This document shows positions 1-6,424 of a stretch of DNA of 9,300 nt, one piece after another (positions within the stretch are counted from its first letter, which is position 1; each line of letters begins with the position of its first letter). The stretch lies in NCBI GenBank assembly GCA_003551405.1, contig PUMO01000196.1, forward strand, positions 1-9,300, given 5' to 3'. The notes under the pieces were generated by a model. It was given only the letters and a program-made list of their open reading frames with translations, was not told the origin of the DNA and searched no databases. This DNA is from Mollicutes bacterium. GTDB lineage: Bacteria > Bacillota_I > Bacilli_A > Izemoplasmatales > Izemoplasmataceae. Made by a program: the position numbers and the translations under genes.

Positions 1-631
1 CCATGACCATGTCAACTTGATCAACCCACATGGTTTCACCTTCGACTTCGCAGTCTTCAACCGGCTCGCTTGGCCACATGTTATAGCCACAACCATGATC
101 TAGACTACGCTTGGTTGTCCAGTCATCATCAGATTGATAAACCGTATCCGCAACCGCGTATTTGATATCACCGTTTGCATCGACGGCGATCAAACCGAAT
201 GTGTTGCCGTTACGCTCTTCAGGTACGTCAGTGTAACCGAAGTGAAGGCCTGGGTCTAAGTCAGCACCCATTGCTTTAGGAACGGCTGTGTCCCAAGGAC
301 GCTCACCGTCTTCAAGTGCTGCATTGTCTAGTGCATTGCCTACCGCTTCAAAGTAGTCTTCAACCGTAATCGTAACACCAGCAGGCACATCGTTTTCATC
401 TTCAAGCCCTTGGTTGTCTACAATCCAATCAACGAGCATTGGAATTTGTTCTGCCCAATTGTCGTAGTAATCTTGTCCGTAGTCCATACTCATCTTTGTT
501 GTTCTTTCATCGCCTTGAACGGTATCGATGAATACATCTTTAATGAACCCATCGCGGTCAACATAAACATAGGAATATGTATTTTCATCGCCTTCAGTAT
601 AGCCTAAGTGAAGGCCAGGCTGATAATCACC
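1..631 (-). repeat. 807-bp tandem repeat unit 2 (domains A2+B2, cut by window edge)
   Basis: Second copy of the 269-codon unit, of which about 210 codons are visible. The A domains are about 85% identical in protein between units (13 differences in about 86 residues). The visible B domains differ at only about 6 of 90 residues, so the B half is more homogeneous. More copies may follow beyond the left edge. Confidence 0.88.
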
Positions 632-1174
632 CATGACACTCTCAAGGTAATCTTCTTCGCCGCCAGCACGCTCAATCGCACGTCCGATAGCACTAAGATA
701 ACCGTCTACTGTGATGGTGACACCACCTACGACGTCATCGCCGTCTTCTTCAAAGTCGCCATTATCAAGGTCATAACTAGGGATGCCTTGGTTGGCAACG
801 ATGTCGTCCATGACCATGTCTACTTGGTCATGCCACATGGTTTCGCCTTCCACTTCACAGTCTTCAACAGGCTCGCTTGGCCACATGTTATAGCCACAAC
901 CATGATCTAGACTACGCTTGGTTGTCCAGTCATCACCAGATTGATAAACCGTGTCCGCAACTGCGTATTTGATATCACCATTTGCATCAACCGCAATTAA
1001 ACCAAATGTGTTCCCATTGCGTTCAGATGGTCCTGGTGTATAGCCGAAGTGTAGACCAGGGTCCAAGTCAGCACCCGTCGCATCAGGCACGTCAAAGTCA
1101 TGTGGGCTTTCCCCATCACTTAAGCGTGCATCGTCAAGTGCATTACCGACTGCTTCATAGTAGCTTTCAACCGT
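1..1174 (-). CDS. In-frame continuation of the multi-domain FMN-binding lipoprotein (incomplete at left edge)
   Basis: Seen: reading on from the TAG in the same frame, 391 further codons are open to the edge without another stop. In order: the end of domain A1 (TVESYYEAVGNAL), domain B1 (about residues 165-310, flavinylation-like loop DVVGGVT with Thr284), domain A2 (about 314-430, DVPAGVT with Thr399) and most of domain B2. Type-B domains differ from A by DLDPGLHFGYT, VDANGDIKYAVADTV and an insertion with two Cys (GCGY and EDCEVE). There is no ribosome binding site or sensible new start just after the TAG, so this is not an independent gene. It is either read through, part of a recently inactivated gene, or the stop is a sequence error. 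Protein-level conservation between repeat copies, with many third-position differences, shows the region evolved as coding sequence. Family: tandem FMN_bind arrays are known in multi-flavinylated extracytoplasmic proteins. The true C-terminus is not visible. Confidence 0.65.
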
Positions 1175-1438
1175 CTAAGTCACGCCTGCAGGTACATCGT
1201 TTTCATCCGCAATGCCTTGATTATCAACGATCCAATCAACGATCATAGGAATTTGTTCTGCCCATGGTTCATAGTAATCATATCCATAATCAAGACTCAT
1301 TTTGGTCATGCGCTCACTTTCACGCACGGTATCAATGAAAACATCCTTGATGAAGCCATCTTCATCAACGTATACGTAAGAATACGTGTTTTCATTGCCT
1401 TCGGTGTACCCTAAGTGAAGCCCAGGTTGATAATCACC
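632..1438 (-). repeat. 807-bp tandem repeat unit 1 (domains A1+B1)
   Basis: First copy of an in-frame duplication inside the lipoprotein gene. The period was measured at several anchors: ctaagtgaag at 1411 and 604, catgatctag at 901 and 94, and the codon pair 1175/368, all exactly 807 apart (269 codons). It encodes one type-A and one type-B domain. Between 870 and 935 the sequence is identical to unit 2 for about 66 bases. Confidence 0.9.
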
Positions 1439-1567
1439 TAATTCAGCTGGCTCACCGTTATCGCCGTTGTCTCCATTATCGCCGTTGTCATCGGGATCTT
1501 CATCGTTACATGCTGCAAGTGTCAAACTTCCAAACAAAAGCAGCGAAAGTGTTAAAAGTTTCTTCAT
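1175..1567 (-). CDS. FMN-binding-domain lipoprotein, N-terminal part up to an in-frame TAG
   Basis: Seen: 130 codons from ATG (1565-1567) to TAG (1175-1177). A lipoprotein signal peptide (MKK, hydrophobic core, lipobox LTLAAC with Cys20) is followed by an acidic linker with three NGD/DNG repeats (residues 28-38) and the first domain (type A, from about residue 45). The domain shows GLHLGY, a strand with VDEDGFIKDVFIDTV, DYGYDYYEPWAEQ, and ends in DVPAGVT (124-130). The order YxG strand, DG-I-V strand, K..DYG..W..Q helix and D-x-x-x-G-x-T loop fits FMN_bind (PF04205) domains like those of PplA, where ApbE links FMN to the Thr of a Dxx(S/T)GA(T/S) motif. A GGAGG at 1572-1576 fixes the start. 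Inference: exported, membrane-anchored flavin redox protein. The stop truncates the domain before its last helix, and the same frame stays open to the window edge. Recognition is from motifs only, not a search. Confidence 0.72.
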   Translation of the reverse strand: MKKLLTLSLLLFGSLTLAACNDEDPDDNGDNGDNGDNGEPAELGDYQPGLHLGYTEGNENTYSYVYVDEDGFIKDVFIDTVRESERMTKMSLDYGYDYYEPWAEQIPMIVDWIVDNQGIADENDVPAGVT

Positions 1568-1590
1568 TGTGTTGCCTCCTTTTATTTTTG

Positions 1591-1619
1591 TAATACAATA
1601 ACTTTCACATTTTGTATTA
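1591..1619. promoter_or_regulatory. Inverted repeat over -10 and start site of the lipoprotein promoter (candidate operator)
   Basis: TAATACAA (1591-1598) and TTGTATTA (1612-1619) are perfect 8-base inverted arms separated by 13 bases. The upstream arm overlaps the -10 box, and the predicted start lies inside the spacer, so the repeat would not form a complete hairpin in the transcript. The position suits a dimeric repressor blocking polymerase. The region is AT-rich, so chance is possible, and no regulator gene is in the window. Confidence 0.4.
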
Positions 1620-1644
1620 TAAGTTTATTTGTGGCGTCTGTCAA
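1616..1644 (-). promoter_or_regulatory. Perfect-consensus sigma-A promoter of the lipoprotein gene
   Basis: On the minus strand TTGACA (complement of 1639-1644), a 17-base spacer and TATAAT (complement of 1616-1621) match the housekeeping consensus at all twelve positions. Transcription would start near 1609, giving a leader of about 40 bases that ends in the GGAGG at 1572-1576. A fully consensus promoter implies strong expression or a need for repression; see the overlapping inverted repeat. Confidence 0.8.
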
Positions 1645-1748
1645 TTGAAATTGAGTGATTTGGCGTTTAAAAGGTTTGTTTATAAATTAATGTACAATAG
1701 AAATGGGGTGAATTGCATACACTTTTTTACCCTGGATTTACTGTCGTA

Positions 1749-1757
1749 TGTTAAAAT
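1749..1757 (+). promoter_or_regulatory. Candidate extended -10 promoter for the NusG_II gene
   Basis: TGtTAAAAT matches the extended -10 form (TGnTAtaaT, one mismatch) 18 bases before the ATG at 1776, with no good -35 box. The resulting leader would be only about a dozen bases, barely covering the GAGG at 1764-1767. A promoter further upstream in the 208-bp divergent intergenic region (for example using TACAAT at 1693-1698) cannot be excluded. Confidence 0.3.
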
Positions 1758-1775
1758 ACTTGTGAGGCGATGCAT

Positions 1776-2207
1776 ATGAAAAAAAGAGATATTCTATTGA
1801 TCAGTATTGTTCTGTTCATCTCGCTGACTGCCTTTGGCATTACACAGTATCTTCAAGCCCAAAGTGCACTGGATGACGGCCTTGCGATTGTACGATATCA
1901 AAACCAGGAAATCCTCCATATAGAACTTGCGGATGGTGAGTATACCATTTTGGATGATGATTATGTCCTTGAGATTGATGAAGATGACTTTATTTATATT
2001 GTCCAAGGAGACAATGGACCCGTGACCATTCAGTATGCGGACAATAAGGTCAGTGTCATTGACGAGACCAGTCCGCAAAACATTTGTCAACAACAAGGCG
2101 AGACGAATTCTCCCTTGCATCCTTTGACGTGTTTGCCCAACGATGTGGTGATCACCATTGAATCCGGTGAATTTGATCCAGATGATGATGATATCATTAT
2201 TGAATAA
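1776..2207 (+). CDS. NusG domain II (DUF1312) protein, membrane-anchored
   Basis: 143 residues. ATG 1776 is preferred over the in-frame ATG at 1770 because GAGG (1764-1767) is 8 bases from the former and only 2 from the latter. Seen: KKRD followed by one hydrophobic segment (about 6-24), then an extracytoplasmic beta-rich part whose C-terminal half has Cys104 in NICQQQG and Cys119 in TCLPN, followed by DVVITIES and an acidic tail. The paired motifs C-x3-G and C-L-P-N with a basic N-terminus and single anchor are the signature of the NusG_II/DUF1312 family (COG5341); the match is to a fold shared with NusG domain II, not to a transcription factor. From family knowledge, such proteins recur beside Gx transporters, ApbE and FMN-binding proteins in Bacillota. 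Here one lies divergent to an FMN_bind lipoprotein, supporting a shared flavin role (inference). It forms an operon with the next gene, 14 bp downstream. Confidence 0.75.
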   Translation: MKKRDILLISIVLFISLTAFGITQYLQAQSALDDGLAIVRYQNQEILHIELADGEYTILDDDYVLEIDEDDFIYIVQGDNGPVTIQYADNKVSVIDETSPQNICQQQGETNSPLHPLTCLPNDVVITIESGEFDPDDDDIIIE

Positions 2208-2221
2208 AAAAGGAGGCCCCT

Positions 2222-2443
2222 ATGGACCCTCTTAGTTTAGCGATTATTGAAGCGGCGTTTTTCTTTATTGCGCTCGGTCTTTCGTTTAAAGCACTGATGA
2301 AGATGGATTTGGCCAAACATTTTGAACAAGGTGCCATTTGGCAAATCCAGATTATTTACATCTTTTTGGCGATTGCCCTAGCATATCTTGTTTCGCGCGC
2401 GCTCATTAATTTAATTGATATTTCTTTCATGATTTTAACTTGA
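2222..2443 (+). CDS. DUF1146 family small membrane protein (YwzB-like)
   Basis: 73 residues with a GGAGG at 2211-2215, six bases before the ATG. Seen: two predicted membrane helices (about 5-24 and 43-64) joined by a short amphipathic link with a few basic residues. The pattern LSFKALMKMDL, then FEQGAIWQIQIIYIFLAIAL, then YLVSRALINLID closely follows DUF1146/YwzB, whose second helix reads Q-x-LYI-LxIAxGxLVSxFxLD. Function is unknown; in many Bacillota this family lies near atp or murA genes, which are absent here. It follows the NusG_II gene by 14 bp, so the two are probably co-transcribed. Its TGA (2441-2443) directly abuts the TGA of the convergent gene. Confidence 0.7.
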   Translation: MDPLSLAIIEAAFFFIALGLSFKALMKMDLAKHFEQGAIWQIQIIYIFLAIALAYLVSRALINLIDISFMILT

Positions 2444-3052
2444 TCATTCGTATAATGATTCACTTTGAATATAAGCGACCACTGCTTTGCCGTGGGTCGC
2501 TTCTTTTATTTGATTAAGCCATTGCGCGCTTTCTTTATTGAGTATACGCACTGTATAGGTAACATTGTCTCCATACGCGCGGTCAATGAGGATGGATGGG
2601 GTAAGTATGTTTTCCATGACACCGATAAGGTCAAACCCGGCCGTAATCTGATACGTATCATACTGGACCTTGCGTGTTCGAATGGCTTGTTCCAGTGCTG
2701 AGGACGCACTTGATCCATATGCACGAATGAGTCCACCTGCACCCAGTTTGATGCCGCCAAAGTAGCGTACCACGACACAAAGCACATTGGTAATGGCCTG
2801 TTTTTTAAATACTTCCAAAATCGGAACACCGGCGGTTTGGCTTGGCTCACCGTCATCGTCCGCTTTTTGGATTTCCTGGTTGTCCCCAATTAGATACGCC
2901 ATACAGTGGTGTGCGGCGCCGGGGTGGTCAGCCTTGATGGCATGAAGATGTGCCTTGGCTGTTTCAACCGTCTCAACAGGAATTAAATAAGTGATGAAGG
3001 TTGAATGTTTGATTGTTTGCTGGGTTGTAACACGGTGTTTAATGCTTTCCAT
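2444..3052 (-). CDS. yigZ: YigZ/IMPACT family protein
   Basis: 202 residues from ATG 3050-3052. An in-frame ATG exists at 3124, but GGAGGG lies just before 3052 (about 6 bases upstream) and homologues start with a short M-x-S-I-K-like segment, so the shorter form is chosen. Seen: the IMPACT (UPF0029) domain at about 10-120 with HHCMAYLIG (48-56), DDDGEPSQTAGVP (65-77) and VVVRYFGGIKLGAGGLIRAYG (93-113, the family signature), then a DUF1949 ferredoxin-like C-terminal domain (about 130-200). IMPACT in eukaryotes modulates Gcn1/Gcn2; the bacterial YigZ/YvyE role is poorly defined, with translation-related and peptidase annotations seen in databases. The gene is divergent to cca across a 99-bp region and converges on DUF1146 with no room for a terminator between them. 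No strong promoter is obvious upstream. Confidence 0.88.
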   Translation of the reverse strand: MESIKHRVTTQQTIKHSTFITYLIPVETVETAKAHLHAIKADHPGAAHHCMAYLIGDNQEIQKADDDGEPSQTAGVPILEVFKKQAITNVLCVVVRYFGGIKLGAGGLIRAYGSSASSALEQAIRTRKVQYDTYQITAGFDLIGVMENILTPSILIDRAYGDNVTYTVRILNKESAQWLNQIKEATHGKAVVAYIQSESLYE

Positions 3053-3130
3053 TGGAATCCCTCCATCAATAATCATATCATTAAATTGGACGATTGGGGT
3101 CCATCCATAGAAAAAAACCAACATTTATAG

Positions 3131-3136
3131 TATAAT
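3131..3136 (+). promoter_or_regulatory. Candidate -10 box for the cca operon
   Basis: A perfect TATAAT sits 15 bases before the cca ATG. No recognisable -35 hexamer lies 16-18 bases upstream, and a leader from this promoter would be only about 9 bases, so translation would rely on the weak GGTG at 3143-3146 or be nearly leaderless. It is one of the few promoter-like sequences in the 99-bp divergent gap. Confidence 0.35.
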
Positions 3137-3151
3137 TCACTTGGTGATTTT

Positions 3152-4312
3152 ATGAGTGCCATTGAACACGGCAAAACAATTGTAAAGCAATTAAAAGACG
3201 CTGGATATGAGGCGTTTTTTGTCGGTGGAGCGGTGCGTGATTATGTCCTTGGCATCGTGAGCGATGATGTGGATATTACCACAAGTGCCCGCCCCCAAAC
3301 CGTTGAAGCGCTGTTTGAGCGTACGGTGTTAACCGGTAAAGCATTTGGGACGGTGACAGTCCTTCACGCCAACCACGCCTTTGAAGTGACCACTTACCGG
3401 CGGGAGACCCATTATGACAATCACCGCCACCCGTCTTACATTGCTTTTGCGGACACTGTCAAAGAAGATGTCTCGCGCCGTGATTTCACGATGAATCAGC
3501 TGCTCATGGATGAAAACGGCGACATTACCGACATTTACGGGGGACTTAAGGATATTGAATCGGGCATCATTGAAACCATTGGGAATGCTCATGAACGGTT
3601 TAGGGAAGATGCATTGCGCATGCTTAGGGCGCTTCGGTTCATGGCTGCGCTTGATTTTACTCTGAGCGATGAAGTGGAACAAGCAATAAAAGCCAATCAT
3701 ACAACCTTGAAACATATTTCTTTAGAACGTATTCAAGTTGAGCTTATCAAACTCTTTGATGCGCAGTATAAACCCCCTGCGCTTAAGGCGATGCGCCGCA
3801 CGGGGCTTCATAAAACACTGGGGCTTGAACAAACAGTGAATCACCTTGCCAATTTAACCCTTCCATACACCGCACTTGATGCGTTCGCACTTGCGTATGG
3901 TTACGGCGAGCTTGTGCAGTCAACGTTTAAACTTTCCAATAAATTCTTTAAGCAAATTGAAACAATCCACGCGGCCCATGCGCGCGTCAAGCATGAAGGG
4001 TTTACGCCCAAAGGGGTGTTTGACTATGGGCTTAAGACGATGCTTCATGTCAATGTGCTTCGCCAATTTGAAGGGCATACTTCAAAAAAAGATACCATTG
4101 AGCGAATCCATAACACATTGAAGCTCCGTGATAAAAAAGCACTGGCGATCAATGGCAAAACCATCAAGGCGATGTCACCCGCAAAAAAAGAACACATTGC
4201 CCTTACCCTTGATACATTGATTGAACAGGTATTAAACGGTGAGGTTGACAATGAGCCAACCGCGCTCAAGGCATCAGCCCAAATTATTTTAAGCAAAATG
4301 AAAAGCGAGTGA
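3152..4312 (+). CDS. cca: CCA tRNA nucleotidyltransferase (class II)
   Basis: 386 residues, close to the roughly 400 of Bacillus-type enzymes. It adds or repairs the 3'-terminal CCA of tRNAs from CTP and ATP in the cytoplasm, without a nucleic acid template. Seen: motif A VGGAVRD (24-30) with metal-binding Asp39 and Asp41 in DDVDI; RRDFTMNQ (109-116), motif B; DIYGG (127-131), motif C; and motif D-type ERFREDALRMLRALRF (148-163), whose E152, D153 and R156 fit the EDxxR element that selects CTP and ATP by base pairing. The remaining helical neck, body and tail bind tRNA. A CCA-adding rather than A-adding or poly(A) role is favoured for a Bacillota-type genome, though these subtypes are hard to separate by eye. 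No HD domain is fused. First gene of a tight run: the pullulanase ATG is 4 bp past the TGA. The start has only a weak ribosome binding site. Confidence 0.93.
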   Translation: MSAIEHGKTIVKQLKDAGYEAFFVGGAVRDYVLGIVSDDVDITTSARPQTVEALFERTVLTGKAFGTVTVLHANHAFEVTTYRRETHYDNHRHPSYIAFADTVKEDVSRRDFTMNQLLMDENGDITDIYGGLKDIESGIIETIGNAHERFREDALRMLRALRFMAALDFTLSDEVEQAIKANHTTLKHISLERIQVELIKLFDAQYKPPALKAMRRTGLHKTLGLEQTVNHLANLTLPYTALDAFALAYGYGELVQSTFKLSNKFFKQIETIHAAHARVKHEGFTPKGVFDYGLKTMLHVNVLRQFEGHTSKKDTIERIHNTLKLRDKKALAINGKTIKAMSPAKKEHIALTLDTLIEQVLNGEVDNEPTALKASAQIILSKMKSE

Positions 4313-4316
4313 GACC

Positions 4317-6410
4317 ATGCAAACATTTGAAGCCTATTTGGAAGATTTTCATGAAATCAGTATTTTGGTCAGTAAACAATACCATAACGGCAACATCAAC
4401 AGTTTCTATGCCGTAAGCAAACACGAAACCCTGCCCCTTGAGATTATGCATAAGGAAACCTTTGAAACGGTTAAGAAATATATTGTGCGTTTCACAGGAT
4501 TCATTAAGCTCAATGAATATGTTGAAGTCATTGATGAACACGGCGCACGGAGTGAGCTTTTTAGCGGTCAAGTGGTCCGCACTGAGCTTTTTGATGAACT
4601 CTTTTATTATGACGGCGACGACCTTGGCGTTACGTACAAGAAAGACGCCAGTGTCTTTAAGATCTGGACCCCCGTTGCCAAGCGCGTCAATGTCCTATTA
4701 AAAGATGGAGACGACTATAAGGCCGTGCCCATGCACTATACCAACCAGGGTGTGTGGCGTGTGCGCATTGCGGGTGATTTAGATAAGCAGGCGTATCTCT
4801 ATGAAGCCTACGTGAACGGCAAAATGCGACGCTTCACCGACCCGTGCGCCATTTCGAGTGATGCCAACGGTCACCACTCATACGTAATTGATAAAAACAA
4901 GGTCGAGCCCATGGAACATAACCGTCCGTTTCACTCCGTCCATCCGGTCGATGCCATTATTTATGAAGCGTCCATTCGCGATATGACGGTTGATCCTACC
5001 ATTGAAGCAAGTGAACCAGCGACGTTCAATGCGTTTAGCGAGTCCGGACTCAAAACAAGGCAAGGGAAGCCTGCAGGCATTGATTATTTGAAAACACTCG
5101 GGATCACCCATGTGCAGCTGCTTCCTTTTTATGATTTTGAAGGGGTTGATGAAACGGACCGTTTCAAACACTATAACTGGGGGTATAATCCAAGCCAGTA
5201 CAATGTGCCTGAAGGCAGTTTCACGTTAAAGCCTGATGATCCTTACGCGCGCATCAATGAACTGAGGCGCATGATTGATAAGCTCCACAGTGAAGGGTTG
5301 AGCGTCATCATGGATGTTGTTTATAACCATGTTTATAACATAAAAACCTTTCCGTTTGAAAAGATGGTGCCGGGGTATGCGTACCGTGTGGATGAAAACG
5401 GTGTATTGACGGAATCTTCAGGCTGTGGGTCCGATAATGCAACAGAGCGTAAAATGATCCGTAAATTCATCATCGACAGCGTGCTTTTCTGGGCGGATTT
5501 TTACCGATTGGATGGCTTTCGCTTCGATTTGATGGGGCTTATTGATGCGACAACGATGAATGTGCTCCGTCAAAAGCTTGAAAGCATCGATACCCGCATC
5601 ATGGTGCACGGTGAAGGCTGGCAAATGCCGGCCCCGCTCCCAGACGATCAACTGGCGCATATGAACAATCCCCGTGTGCTATTCAACATTGGATTTTTCA
5701 ACGATGAAACCCGTGAAGTCATCAAAGGAGAAACCTTTAAAGAAAAAAGCCGGGGCTATGCCATGGGCAATCTTTTTGGAGAAGATAATTTACGCCGCAT
5801 CGTTCAAAGCAAAACCCATCTGAACGGTGGGATTCAGTATCCTTCCCAGTCCATCAATTATGTTGAATGCCATTACAACCATACCTTTTTTGACAAGGCC
5901 AAAAAAGCGATGGAAAAAGCAAATCCCGCGGACCGTCTGCGTGCCCAGAAGCTCGCAACATCCATGATGGTGCTCATGCAGGGTGTGCCGTTTTTACATA
6001 TGGGTCAAGAGTTTTACCGCAGTAAAAACGGTGTCTCCAATTCCTATAAGTCTCCTGATGAGATCAACATGATTTCGTGGGACAAGGTAGATACGCACAT
6101 GGAAGACATTGAGGATTTGAAACAATTGATTGAAATTCGCAACACTCATCCCCTTTTCCGCCTGCGGACTGTTTATGACATTGACAAACATACATATGTA
6201 CGCGTGCGTAAAAGTGGTACGGCTGTTTATGAACTCAGAAGTAGCACTATGCATTTGATTGTCATTTTCAAAAACAACAATCAAAAAGAAACGTTCGCAT
6301 TTGACGATGCCTTTGAATTGTTATATCATTCAGAGGCGTCTAGGGACAGTGTGAGCGACCCGCTCACGCTTTCAACCATCAGCACGACCATCTTAAAACA
6401 AAACCGATGA
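4317..6410 (+). CDS. amyX: Type I pullulanase (GH13_14, cytoplasmic, AmyX-like) with altered region IV
   Basis: 697 residues (B. subtilis AmyX is about 718), no signal peptide. The family hydrolyses alpha-1,6 branch points in pullulan, glycogen and maltodextrins. Seen: N-terminal domain with MQTFEAYLED as in AmyX; CBM48 from YYDGDDLGVTY (about 98-190); the type I hallmark YNWGYNP (286-292, usually YNWGYDP); region I DVVYNH (333-338); region II DGFRFD with nucleophile Asp404; region III HGEGW with acid/base Glu433; GQEFYRSKNGVSNSY (563-577) typical of pullulanases; and a short beta C-terminal domain. Region IV reads VECHYNHTFFDK (516-527): Tyr520 stands where the third catalytic Asp of HDN is expected, and one base (GAC to TAC at 5874) explains it. 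The enzyme may therefore be inactive or altered. The start matches AmyX but has only a weak ribosome binding site, so translation may be coupled to cca. Confidence 0.92.
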   Translation: MQTFEAYLEDFHEISILVSKQYHNGNINSFYAVSKHETLPLEIMHKETFETVKKYIVRFTGFIKLNEYVEVIDEHGARSELFSGQVVRTELFDELFYYDGDDLGVTYKKDASVFKIWTPVAKRVNVLLKDGDDYKAVPMHYTNQGVWRVRIAGDLDKQAYLYEAYVNGKMRRFTDPCAISSDANGHHSYVIDKNKVEPMEHNRPFHSVHPVDAIIYEASIRDMTVDPTIEASEPATFNAFSESGLKTRQGKPAGIDYLKTLGITHVQLLPFYDFEGVDETDRFKHYNWGYNPSQYNVPEGSFTLKPDDPYARINELRRMIDKLHSEGLSVIMDVVYNHVYNIKTFPFEKMVPGYAYRVDENGVLTESSGCGSDNATERKMIRKFIIDSVLFWADFYRLDGFRFDLMGLIDATTMNVLRQKLESIDTRIMVHGEGWQMPAPLPDDQLAHMNNPRVLFNIGFFNDETREVIKGETFKEKSRGYAMGNLFGEDNLRRIVQSKTHLNGGIQYPSQSINYVECHYNHTFFDKAKKAMEKANPADRLRAQKLATSMMVLMQGVPFLHMGQEFYRSKNGVSNSYKSPDEINMISWDKVDTHMEDIEDLKQLIEIRNTHPLFRLRTVYDIDKHTYVRVRKSGTAVYELRSSTMHLIVIFKNNNQKETFAFDDAFELLYHSEASRDSVSDPLTLSTISTTILKQNR

Positions 6411-6424
6411 AATCAGGTGAAACT

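Noticed and set aside
410..910. Plus-strand open frames at 410-607 and 608-910, and a similar one at 1217-1414
   Set aside because: They are antisense to the lipoprotein repeats; 410-607 and 1217-1414 resemble each other only because they lie opposite the duplicated A domains. No ribosome binding sites or family features.
1..1438. The 807-bp repeat as a mobile element or CRISPR-like array
   Set aside because: Only two long in-frame copies that encode protein domains; no short repeat-spacer pattern, transposase or terminal inverted repeats.
1706..1732. Imperfect hairpin GGGTGAA / TTTTACCC in the divergent intergenic region as a riboswitch or attenuator
   Set aside because: Seven weak pairs with a long loop, no T-run and no recognisable riboswitch core.
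3053..3124. Longer yigZ start at 3124 adding 24 residues
   Set aside because: The added residues do not match the family N-terminus, and the GGAGGG sits just before the ATG at 3052.
4045..4571. Minus-strand frames antisense to cca and the pullulanase N-terminus
   Set aside because: Shadows of well-supported plus-strand genes with no start signals or protein family features.
6407..6424. Upstream yhaM start at 6407 overlapping the pullulanase stop
   Set aside because: No ribosome binding site there, while AGGTGA is well placed for 6425. Translational coupling at the ATGA overlap remains a small possibility.
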